5,771 nucleotides of DNA from Acidobacteriota bacterium (GTDB lineage Bacteria; Acidobacteriota; Terriglobia; Terriglobales; Acidobacteriaceae). Under the pieces are notes generated by a model. That model was not told the DNA's origin and made no database searches. It saw nothing but the letters and a program-made list of their open reading frames with translations. The stretch is from positions 1 to 5,771 of the forward strand of contig JAJXXG010000404.1 of the NCBI GenBank assembly GCA_021781255.1. Direction: 5' to 3'. Made by a program: the position numbers and the translations under genes. Positions 1 through 5,771 of the stretch are shown in pieces. The first letter of the stretch is position 1. Each line of letters opens with the position of its first letter.

Positions 1-822
1 CTCCCCGGCAAAGGAAAAATCGCTCGCGCTGTATCCCGCCTCCGCATCCTCGGTCTGCGCGATCAGGCTCCAGGTCGTTCCTCCGTCCGTGGAGCGAAGG
101 ATGCCCGCGCCGTAATAGGAATCCAGAACGTCGTTCGGATCGCCGGTCCCAGCCAGCACCACCCCGGTCCCACCCGGCTGCACCGTAAGCGCGCCCACAC
201 TCACTGACGCATCCACCGCCCCGCCCAGCGCCGTAACCATGTCCGTCAGCGGACTGAAAATCACATCCGCAACCGTCCCTGCATTGCTCGAGCTCCACAC
301 TCCACCGCCCGTCGTGCCCAGGTAAACATGGTTCCCCGTCACGTCCGATGGATCGAGCGCTATCGCCGTGATGCGCCCCGTCACCAGCCCGAAAGCGGGC
401 GTAATCACCGCCGCCGGGCCCAGCGCCTGCCACGTCGTCTCCCCCCCGCTCTGCGTCGAGATCGCGGCGGACTGCGCCGCCATCGGGCGCGTCCCCACCA
501 CCGCGCCCACCTGCTGCCGCACCAGCGCCCCCAGTTGCACGCGATGCCCCGGCATCACTCCACGCGCCGCCAGAAAGCGCTCCGCGGACAAGACCCGCGG
601 CGGCCGTTGCCGGGGCTTTTCGGTTGTCTTCAAGGTTGAGGTGCGGTCCGCGCTGTGAGTTCCTGGAGCCTCTGCCGTCTGTGCCCCGGACGCGCTCCCC
701 ACCAGTGCAAGGGTCAGCAGCATGCACGCCCATGCGCTGCGTCCCCGGCAGCCACGCGCTTGCCCGATATGCTTCCCTGCCCTGCCGGTCGCGACAGGAT
801 CCTTCGCATTCGTTCTCAACAT
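1..822 (-). CDS. Secreted Asp-box (BNR) beta-propeller protein, N-terminal part
   Basis: An open frame of 274 codons starts at ATG 822 and is still open at position 1, so the C-terminal part lies outside the window. Residues 1-32 are a long basic leader, followed by a hydrophobic stretch (about 33-46, MLLTLALVGSASGA) and a likely signal peptidase I site near A47/Q48, so export is expected. Residues 50-130 are a low-complexity linker with a segment LSAERFLAARG. Propeller-like sequence begins near W131: WQALGP, then GRITAIALDPSD (149-160), GTTGGGVW (169-176), and a full Asp-box S-T-D-G-G-T-T-W at 244-251. Asp-boxes mark sialidase/BNR and VPS10-type propellers; similar large exported proteins are common in Acidobacteriaceae, but their function is unknown to me and the blade count cannot be seen here. 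The start is uncertain: GTG 834 and ATG 723 are in frame, ATG 723 would give a shorter, more typical signal peptide, and no start has a clear Shine-Dalgarno. The family call is firm; the role is not. Confidence 0.82.
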   Translation of the reverse strand, partial: MLRTNAKDPVATGRAGKHIGQARGCRGRSAWACMLLTLALVGSASGAQTAEAPGTHSADRTSTLKTTEKPRQRPPRVLSAERFLAARGVMPGHRVQLGALVRQQVGAVVGTRPMAAQSAAISTQSGGETTWQALGPAAVITPAFGLVTGRITAIALDPSDVTGNHVYLGTTGGGVWSSSNAGTVADVIFSPLTDMVTALGGAVDASVSVGALTVQPGGTGVVLAGTGDPNDVLDSYYGAGILRSTDGGTTWSLIAQTEDAEAGYSASDFSFAGE

Positions 823-947
823 GGGCTTCGTCACACGATTCCGGGAACGGAGTCGGCTTCCCCTTTGGTGAAAATCTTCCAATGAGGATCAGCGCGAAAT
901 CCATCGGATATCGCTCAACGAAACACGCAACTTCCGGGGCTGAAACT

Positions 948-971
948 GAGGCCCATTATAGGACAGGCCTC
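948..971. repeat. Inverted repeat GAGGCC-N12-GGCCTC around the TATAAT box
   Basis: GAGGCC at 948-953 and its exact reverse complement GGCCTC at 966-971 are separated by 12 bp, and the TATAAT on the minus strand (955-960) lies inside the spacer. The geometry would fit a dimeric regulator site overlapping a promoter, or a short RNA hairpin with a 12-nt loop. A 6-bp repeat can arise by chance in GC-rich DNA, so function is inferred from position only. Confidence 0.35.
955..960 (-). promoter_or_regulatory. Candidate -10 box (TATAAT) upstream of the Asp-box gene
   Basis: On the minus strand the 201-bp gap between the photolyase stop and the Asp-box start contains a perfect TATAAT, about 133 bp upstream of ATG 822. 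No good TTGACA-like -35 hexamer is found 16-18 bp further upstream, so activity would need an activator or a relaxed -35. The gap also shows no clear terminator for the photolyase gene, so read-through into the Asp-box gene cannot be excluded. This is a sequence match only. Confidence 0.4.
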
Positions 972-1023
972 TCTCCCGCTACCTGTGATTCAGAACACAA
1001 GATCGCTGCCGCCCAGACCTCAC

Positions 1024-2439
1024 TCACTCCTGGTTCCGGCGTATATACGCCGCAGCGTCGAACTTCTTCGCCGTCGACGACCCCGTCATCGGCCGCACCA
1101 AACCAAAGACCGGGCGATTAAACCATGGCCGATCCAGCTTGCCGACGATCGCCCACGCAATGCCGGCATACCCGTTCGCATCCCGCCCATCCAGCTCATA
1201 CCTGTCGTTCAAAATCACTGCCCAGTCAAACGCGGTTGCGGGATCCGGCGTCCATTCCAAAATCTTCTTCGCCCAGTACATGCGCATGTAGTTGTGCATC
1301 CATCCCGTCTGCACCATCTCGCGTTGTGCCGCGTTCCACAGCTCGTCGTGCGTCTCGGCGCGCTCCAGTTGCGCCAGCGTATACCGCCAGGGGCGCGGGT
1401 CGCCGGCGTGTTCCAGCAGCGTCTTGCGCGCCCACGGCGCCGCGCACTCCCAGCTATCATAGCTCGGCTCGTAACGTACAAACAGTACCGCCAGCTCCCG
1501 CCAGCCGATCAGCTGCTCCAGAAATCTCTCCCGCGTCGCTGCCGTAATCCCGCCCGTCTCCGCGGCCCGCTCCACCGCCAGCGCAATCGTCATCGGCCCG
1601 ATATTGCCAAAGTGCAGATACGGAGACAACCGGCTCGTCCCCGCCGTCTCGGGATGGTTGCGCCTTGTGCCGTATGCGGCCAGATCCTGCGTCACAAAAT
1701 CACGCAGCCGCTTGAGCGCCGCATGCGTGCCCCCGGTAAACGTGTCCACCGGCCGAATCGAGCGGTCTAGCCCCTTGAATCCCGCCGTTATGTCCTCTGC
1801 AAGCGAATAGCTCGCCATCGCCTTCCCCGGCTTCCATGGGTGCACCGGCATCGTCGTCGTCGGCGCAACCAGAAACTTCGGCAGCTCCGCCCGCAGCCGC
1901 GGCCTGAAGTGATGCAGCAGCACAAAGCTCCGGCCAAAGACCCGCGACGGCACCACCACATCGGCATCAACCGTCCAGTATGGAAGCTTCAGCCTCCGTG
2001 CCAGCACTCTCCGCCACCGCTCCGGCTCCCGGCAGGGATTCTCGTCGCCAATCAGCAGCGCAGCCCGCGCCTCTTCCAGAAATCGCTCCAGCGTATCCGG
2101 CGCGCGCCGCACGACCATGCCTACCCCACGCTCCGCCGCGTCTGCGGCCGCGTCGCGCAGCCCCTGCTGCAGAAAGTGATAGTGGCGCAAATTCGCGTTC
2201 GGGTAGTTCGGGATCACCCCAAAGTAGATCACCACCGGCAGTCCCAGAAGATTGGCCGCCTCAATCGCCACATCGAGCGCCGGATTGTCTCTCACCCGCA
2301 GCGCCCGCTGCATCCAGTAGACGACGCACCGGCCGTCTTTAAGCGGCGCGCCGCCGCGGCGCACCTGCACCCGCGGCTGGCCGGCTATCGCCCGGCACTC
2401 CTCCGGCATCTCATCGTAAACGTCTCGCTGTTTCACCAT
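1024..2439 (-). CDS. phr: Class II deoxyribodipyrimidine (CPD) photolyase
   Basis: This predicted cytoplasmic flavoenzyme splits cyclobutane pyrimidine dimers in DNA using blue/near-UV light and FAD. The 471-residue protein has the class II form throughout: an N-terminal alpha/beta antenna domain opening VVYWMQRALRVRDNPAL (39-55), then a helical FAD domain with LSPYLHFGNI (271-280), FLEQLIGWREL (306-316), a WNAAQ-to-AKKILEW helix region (368-396) and LNDRYELDGRDANGYAGIAW (410-429). W368, W389 and W396 have the same spacing as the electron-transfer tryptophans W360, W381 and W388 of the Methanosarcina mazei class II enzyme, so photoreduction looks intact. Length is normal for the class. I chose ATG 2439 because GGAG lies 8 nt upstream; in-frame ATG 2460 and TTG 2466 would add 7 or 9 residues but have poorer ribosome sites. 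The gene is divergent from the esterase gene, with about 120 bp between them. No frameshift or missing block is visible. Confidence 0.95.
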   Translation of the reverse strand: MVKQRDVYDEMPEECRAIAGQPRVQVRRGGAPLKDGRCVVYWMQRALRVRDNPALDVAIEAANLLGLPVVIYFGVIPNYPNANLRHYHFLQQGLRDAAADAAERGVGMVVRRAPDTLERFLEEARAALLIGDENPCREPERWRRVLARRLKLPYWTVDADVVVPSRVFGRSFVLLHHFRPRLRAELPKFLVAPTTTMPVHPWKPGKAMASYSLAEDITAGFKGLDRSIRPVDTFTGGTHAALKRLRDFVTQDLAAYGTRRNHPETAGTSRLSPYLHFGNIGPMTIALAVERAAETGGITAATRERFLEQLIGWRELAVLFVRYEPSYDSWECAAPWARKTLLEHAGDPRPWRYTLAQLERAETHDELWNAAQREMVQTGWMHNYMRMYWAKKILEWTPDPATAFDWAVILNDRYELDGRDANGYAGIAWAIVGKLDRPWFNRPVFGLVRPMTGSSTAKKFDAAAYIRRNQE

Positions 2440-2447
2440 CCGCTGGT

Positions 2448-2451
2448 CTCC
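2448..2451 (-). promoter_or_regulatory. Ribosome binding site deciding the photolyase start
   Basis: GGAG on the minus strand sits 8 nt before ATG 2439. The two earlier in-frame starts (ATG 2460, TTG 2466) are preceded only by a weak GAGA-like or no purine motif, so this site favours the shorter protein. Confidence 0.5.
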
Positions 2452-2551
2452 GATTTCCATTCTCAACCAGCGCCGCTCTTAGTAGGATGGTTGCGTCACG
2501 TTCCACGGCCCTGCACCGCTTCCCGGTTGCATCGCGTCAAATTTCATCGCC

Positions 2552-2555
2552 AGGA
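2552..2555 (+). promoter_or_regulatory. Ribosome binding site deciding the esterase-propeller start
   Basis: AGGA lies 6 nt before ATG 2562, and translation from that ATG begins directly with a signal peptide. The frame is open further upstream to ATG 2487, but that start would put 25 non-hydrophobic residues before the signal sequence. Confidence 0.6.
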
Positions 2556-2561
2556 TTTTCC

Positions 2562-4379
2562 ATGAGACCCATCGCGCCCGCCCTCCTGCTCCTTGCCGCA
2601 GCCGTCTCGTTGCCTGCCCAGGTCTACACCCTCGGCCCCGACTCCCAGCCCCACGACGGCGTGCCCAAAGGCGTCGTCACCCGGTTCGTCCTCCCGCCCG
2701 GCAAATACTACCCCGGCACGCCCCACAGCTGCGCCCTCTACGTTCCCGCTCAATACGACGCCACCAAACCCACGCCCTTCATGATCTTTCTCGACGGCAG
2801 CGGCGCGCTCGGCAACGGCGTCCGCGCCCCCGTCGTCTTTGATAACCTCATCGCGCAACATGTGCTGCCGCCCATGATCGGCATCTTCATTGATCCGGGT
2901 ATCCTCCCCGTCGTCGCAGACGGCGATCAGAATCGCTACAACCGCATCTACGAGTACGACTCGCTCACCCCTCGCTTCGCTCAGTTCCTCGTCAACGATC
3001 TGATCCCCGCCGTTCAGAAAAACTACAACCTCTCCCCCAACCCCGACGATCGCGGGCTCTACGGCGTCAGCACCGGCGCCGTCGGCGCCTTCATGGCGGC
3101 CTGGAACCGTCCCGACCAGTTTCATCGCGTCCTCAGCTTCATCGGAACTTACGTCTCGATGAAGAGTGCCGACGCCCTCCCAGCGCTTGTCCGCAAAACC
3201 GAACCCAAACCCCTCCGCGTCTTCATGCAGGACGGCATCAGCGACCACATCTCCCCGCCCGAGCCCTTCGGCACGCACTTCTCCGGAAGCTGGCCCGTCA
3301 ACAATCAGGTCATGCATGAGGCCCTCGAATTTGCCGGCTACGACGTCAAGTTGGTCATGGGCTCAGAAGGCCACAACATGAAGCAGGGCGGAGCCATCCT
3401 GCCCGACGCCCTGCGCTGGCTCTGGCGCGACTATCCCCAACCCATCGTCGTTCATCAGCCCCAGGCCGCGACCGAACCCGGTTACGACACCGTCGGCCGC
3501 GTCTTCTCCACCATCAGCCTAGACAAGCCCTGGGTCCAGATCGGCGGCGCCTACGGCGTCATCGCAAGCCTCACCGCCGACGACCGCGGAAATCTCTACT
3601 TTGCCGACCCATCTACCCAGACCATCAACCGCGTCGGTCCCGGCGGCGGTATATCCCGCTTCGCCGGCCCTCCCGGCAGCGCATCAATCCTGCGCATGGG
3701 CCCGAACCAACGTCTGTACACCTATCTGCCCGCCAGCGGCGACATCGTATCCTCCAGCACTGCCGCCACCACAGCATCCGATCAAAAAACCGTCATCCGC
3801 AGACTCAACGGCGTCGCCGACTTTGCCGTCATGCGCAACGGCGCAATCTACTTCCTCGCCGGAAACATGATCGGGCGCATCGATCCCGCGGGCCGAGTCA
3901 GCGTGGCGCTGCGCTGGACCAGCCTCAATGACGAGATGGTCGCCCCCAAAGGACTCGCGCTCTCTCCCGATCAGTCATTGCTCGTCGTCACCGACGCCGT
4001 CTCCCGCTACAGTTGGTCCTTTCAGATCGCAGCCAACGGTGATCTCGGCAACGGCGAGCCCTTTTACCGCCTCGAACTTCCTGAAACCACCGTGCTCGGC
4101 TGGCAAAGCGGTGTTCGCGCCGCTGTAGAAGACACCGGCGGCAACGTCTTCTTCGCCACTCCCGTCGGCATTCAGATCTGCATGGAAAACGGTCGCGTCA
4201 TGCAGATTCTGAACTCCCCTGTCCCTGCGCAGGGGCCGCTCACCGCAATCGCCTTCGCAGACACGGACGACGCGCGCTGGATCTACGTGGCACAAGGCTC
4301 CAGGCTCTACCGGCGGCCGGTTAAGGTCACCGGCGCGAATGCCTGGACGGTAGTCAAACCGCCCAAACCAACGCTGTAA
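2562..4379 (+). CDS. Secreted Fes-like esterase fused to an SMP-30-like beta-propeller
   Basis: The 605-residue protein begins with a signal peptide (MRPIAPALLLLAAAVSLPA, cleavage near A19/Q20), so it is exported. Residues about 40-295 form an alpha/beta-hydrolase of the enterochelin esterase-like type: YVPAQYD (60-66), a nucleophile elbow G-V-S-T-G with S170, QDGISD with D224 or D228 as the probable acid, and EGHN with H271 as the probable base. The triad looks complete, so ester hydrolysis is likely; the substrate is unknown, and siderophore, carbohydrate or xenobiotic esters are all possible. Residues about 310-600 are an SMP-30/gluconolactonase/NHL-like propeller, with GNLYFAD (343-349), GLALSPDQSLLVVTD (464-478) and GGNVFFATPVGIQI (526-539). 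By eye, positions that normally hold metal ligands are changed: the Glu of the first blade appears as A335, the Asn of the P-N-G motif as K463, and the Asp-Gly pair is absent near S516-R519. Lactonase activity is therefore doubtful, and the propeller may serve binding. The gene stands alone, divergent from the photolyase, and ends just before a strong terminator. Confidence 0.88.
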   Translation: MRPIAPALLLLAAAVSLPAQVYTLGPDSQPHDGVPKGVVTRFVLPPGKYYPGTPHSCALYVPAQYDATKPTPFMIFLDGSGALGNGVRAPVVFDNLIAQHVLPPMIGIFIDPGILPVVADGDQNRYNRIYEYDSLTPRFAQFLVNDLIPAVQKNYNLSPNPDDRGLYGVSTGAVGAFMAAWNRPDQFHRVLSFIGTYVSMKSADALPALVRKTEPKPLRVFMQDGISDHISPPEPFGTHFSGSWPVNNQVMHEALEFAGYDVKLVMGSEGHNMKQGGAILPDALRWLWRDYPQPIVVHQPQAATEPGYDTVGRVFSTISLDKPWVQIGGAYGVIASLTADDRGNLYFADPSTQTINRVGPGGGISRFAGPPGSASILRMGPNQRLYTYLPASGDIVSSSTAATTASDQKTVIRRLNGVADFAVMRNGAIYFLAGNMIGRIDPAGRVSVALRWTSLNDEMVAPKGLALSPDQSLLVVTDAVSRYSWSFQIAANGDLGNGEPFYRLELPETTVLGWQSGVRAAVEDTGGNVFFATPVGIQICMENGRVMQILNSPVPAQGPLTAIAFADTDDARWIYVAQGSRLYRRPVKVTGANAWTVVKPPKPTL

Positions 4380-4410
4380 CCCAGGTATCTGAGCAGGTAG
4401 CAAAAGCAGA

Positions 4411-4432
4411 AAGGCCGCCCGCGGGCGGCCTT
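4411..4432. terminator. Bidirectional intrinsic terminator between convergent genes
   Basis: AAGGCCGCCC (4411-4420) and GGGCGGCCTT (4423-4432) form a perfect 10-bp stem, a 22-bp palindrome. On the plus strand it is followed by CGCATTTT, and on the minus strand by TCTGCTTTTGC, so each strand has a short T-run. It lies 31 bp past the esterase stop and 22 bp past the ctaF stop, in the right place to end both transcripts. Confidence 0.85.
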
Positions 4433-4454
4433 CGCATTTTCCGAGTCCCTCGCT

Positions 4455-4796
4455 CTACCAGCGACCCCAGGCGCGCGTAAAGTAGTCTGACAGCGTCATG
4501 CCTACCAGCACCAGGAACATGAACAATCCCGACAGCACCGTAAGCTTGGTCAGCTTCGAACTATACTTCACGTGCATGAAGAACAGCACCACCAGCAGCA
4601 TCTTGCCCGTTGCAATCGCAAGCGCCACCACCGGGTTCCAGAATAGCGTCAGGCCCGGCGCAATATGCCACTCTCCCAGATCCGCATAGGAGGCAAGCAC
4701 CGTCAGGCCCGTGCCCACCAGCAATCCCAGAAAAACCAGAATGTACAGCTTGGGACTGACAATATGATGTTCGTGTTCGTGCTGCTGCGCGCTCAT
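4455..4796 (-). CDS. ctaF: Cytochrome c oxidase subunit IV (prokaryotic, caa3-type)
   Basis: This small inner-membrane subunit of the haem-copper oxidase is not catalytic; in related oxidases it supports assembly or stability of the complex. The 113 residues give three membrane helices at about 17-36, 54-76 and 86-106. The second ends in GKMLLVVLFFMHVKYSS (64-80), the recognisable motif of the prokaryotic subunit IV family. The N-terminus is rich in histidine (HEHEHH, 6-11). The ATG has GGGAG 8 nt upstream at 4805-4809. The gene follows ctaE after 74 bp, the same order as in ctaCDEF operons, and is the last gene before the terminator palindrome. Length is normal for the family. Confidence 0.93.
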   Translation of the reverse strand: MSAQQHEHEHHIVSPKLYILVFLGLLVGTGLTVLASYADLGEWHIAPGLTLFWNPVVALAIATGKMLLVVLFFMHVKYSSKLTKLTVLSGLFMFLVLVGMTLSDYFTRAWGRW

Positions 4797-4870
4797 GCCC
4801 TATTCTCCCGCGGTCCTTCCGCTATCGGCCCGGCCTCGCTCGGCTGACCCGCTAACTCCGCTGCCATTCG

Positions 4871-5623
4871 TCAATGCCTGCTGATCAGGTACAGCAGTGC
4901 AAAAAGATAAATCCAGATAATGTCTACAAAATGCCAGTACAGGCCGAAGTTCTCCACAAACGTGACGTGCCCGTTGGTGAACGCGCCCGCTTTGGCCCGG
5001 AAGACCATGAACACCAGAATTCCTACGCCGATCACCATGTGCAGGGCATGCATGCCCGTCATCGCAAAGTAGAGGAAGAAATATTCCTCCGTCTTCTGCG
5101 CCATGTCCGGCGTCAGCGCCTTGTCCTGGTACTCCTTGTACACCTCGGGGTCCGACTGCGGATTCACAAACGACTGCACACTGTAGTTCAGCCCGGGAAT
5201 GTGGTGCTTCTCCCACTTCTCATGCCACTCGATGCCCTTGATCCCCAGAAATGTCAAACCAAAAAAGATCGTAAGGCAAAGGTAGATCAGCAGCGACTTT
5301 TTGCGCCTCACCTCCGCCGACCACACGCTCATCGCCATCGTAAAGCTTGATGCAATCAGTACCGCCGTGTTCAACGTTCCCCAGAAGATGCTCAGTTGAT
5401 GCGAGGCCACCACAAACGCCGGGTAATACCAGTTCCGCATCACCAGGTAGGCCATAAACAGGCCACCGAAAAACATCACTTCCGTCAGCAGAAACAGCCA
5501 CATCGCAAAGTTGGTGGCGTCAAACTGCTGGTCTACAGACTCGAAGTGATGACGCTGGTACGGCGGATGCTCGTGATGCGACTCCGCCAGCGCGCCATTC
5601 GCTACTGTTGTGCTATCCGACAC
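4871..5623 (-). CDS. ctaE: Cytochrome c oxidase subunit III
   Basis: This is a membrane subunit of the terminal oxidase that reduces oxygen to water; subunit III has no redox centre and in known enzymes stabilises subunit I and its proton uptake. The 250-residue protein has about five membrane helices: near 37-61, 77-99, 110-129, 181-207 and 225-247. Family motifs include NFAMWLFLLTEVMFFGG (38-54), with the conserved membrane glutamate at E48, GIKGIEWHEK (127-136), MTGMHALHMVIG (188-199) and ENFGLYWHFVDIIWI (224-238). The N-terminal 27 residues are rich in His (HHEH, RHH). The start codon is GTG, well supported by AGAGG 6 nt upstream, and it overlaps the end of subunit I by 11 bp, which suggests translational coupling. 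Five helices fit the shorter bacterial form rather than the seven-helix mitochondrial form. Confidence 0.96.
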   Translation of the reverse strand: MSDSTTVANGALAESHHEHPPYQRHHFESVDQQFDATNFAMWLFLLTEVMFFGGLFMAYLVMRNWYYPAFVVASHQLSIFWGTLNTAVLIASSFTMAMSVWSAEVRRKKSLLIYLCLTIFFGLTFLGIKGIEWHEKWEKHHIPGLNYSVQSFVNPQSDPEVYKEYQDKALTPDMAQKTEEYFFLYFAMTGMHALHMVIGVGILVFMVFRAKAGAFTNGHVTFVENFGLYWHFVDIIWIYLFALLYLISRH

Positions 5624-5771
5624 TCGCCACCTCTTTCTGCTGCTCGCGTTCGAGCCACTCGTAGTCGTAGGCCTCGTGATCCACGATGGGAATCTCCGTG
5701 AAGTTCTCCGTCAGCGGCGGCGACTGCGTCTGCCACTCCAGCCCGGTGGCCTGCCACGGATTGTTGCCCGC
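5613..5771 (-). CDS. ctaD: Cytochrome c oxidase subunit I, C-terminal end
   Basis: The last 52 codons of a gene entering from the right edge are visible, ending in TAG at 5613-5615. The sequence NNPWQATGLEWQTQSPP followed by ENFTEIPIV and a charged tail with DYEWLEREQQKEV is the typical cytoplasmic C-terminus of bacterial haem-copper oxidase subunit I, just after the last membrane helix. Subunit I carries haem a, haem a3 and CuB and does the oxygen chemistry, but none of those ligands lies in the window. Its end overlaps the GTG start of ctaE by 11 bp, and it holds the ctaE ribosome site. The call rests on the C-terminal motif plus the neighbouring subunit III and IV genes. Confidence 0.9.
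   Translation of the reverse strand, partial: AGNNPWQATGLEWQTQSPPLTENFTEIPIVDHEAYDYEWLEREQQKEVASVG
5630..5634 (-). promoter_or_regulatory. Ribosome binding site for ctaE inside ctaD
   Basis: AGAGG lies 6 nt upstream of the GTG start of ctaE and within the coding sequence of ctaD. It settles the use of GTG as the start and fits coupled translation of the two subunits. Confidence 0.7.

Noticed and set aside
441..447. Run of seven C (G on the coding strand) in the Asp-box gene as a phase-variation tract
   Set aside because: The frame is intact through it, a G7 run is not rare in GC-rich DNA, and no second frame or supporting repeat is present.
624..1121. Open frame of 165 codons on the plus strand
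   Set aside because: It overlaps the 5' end of the Asp-box gene and the 3' end of the photolyase on the opposite strand, its product is low-complexity Ser/Pro/Arg-rich with no recognisable domain, and it lacks a good ribosome site.
2535..2540. TTGACG on the minus strand as a -35 box for the photolyase
   Set aside because: No acceptable -10 hexamer is found 16-18 bp downstream, so I did not call a promoter in the divergent spacer for either gene.
2487..2561. Upstream start for the esterase-propeller gene at ATG 2487
   Set aside because: It adds 25 residues before an otherwise standard signal peptide, and ATG 2562 has a better spaced AGGA.
985..2565. Long plus-strand frames (985-1770 and 1840-2565) opposite the photolyase
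   Set aside because: Their Arg/Pro/His-rich products are typical of the antisense of GC-rich coding DNA, while the photolyase on the minus strand is unmistakable.
2544..3317. Minus-strand frame of 257 codons opposite the esterase domain
   Set aside because: The Gly/Asp/Val-rich composition has no domain signature and is the antisense shadow of the esterase gene.

Overview
The window looks like ordinary chromosome from a GC-rich bacterium, most likely an acidobacterium of the Terriglobia/Acidobacteriaceae type. That placement is by recognition only. It rests on the secreted Asp-box (BNR) protein with its GTTGGGVW and GTGDPNDVLDSYYGAG segments, on the secreted esterase joined to an SMP-30-like propeller, and on the style of the caa3-type oxidase genes. 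No marker gene, tRNA or rRNA is present to confirm it.

Layout from left to right. (1) Positions 1-822, minus strand: the N-terminal 274 codons of an exported Asp-box beta-propeller protein that runs off the left edge. (2) Positions 823-1023: a gap with a perfect TATAAT box reading leftward, framed by a 6-bp inverted repeat. (3) Positions 1024-2439, minus strand: a complete class II CPD photolyase. (4) About 120 bp of divergent spacer. (5) Positions 2562-4379, plus strand: a secreted two-domain protein, an Fes-like alpha/beta-hydrolase esterase followed by an SMP-30/gluconolactonase-like propeller. (6) A perfect 22-bp palindrome with T-rich flanks on both sides, acting as a shared terminator between convergent genes. 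(7) Positions 4455-5771, minus strand: the distal end of a cytochrome c oxidase operon in the order subunit I (C-terminus only), III, IV, matching the ctaD-ctaE-ctaF order known from caa3-type operons.

The blocks are functionally separate. The right block is aerobic respiration: ctaD and ctaE overlap by 11 bp, and ctaF follows after 74 bp and ends at the palindrome. The photolyase is a stand-alone light-driven DNA repair enzyme. The esterase-propeller protein and the Asp-box protein are both exported and probably act outside the cytoplasm on unknown substrates.

I see no CRISPR array, transposon, tRNA, phage gene or obviously new multi-gene system. The most interesting items are the esterase fusion, whose propeller seems to lack the usual metal ligands, and the inverted repeat around the TATAAT box.
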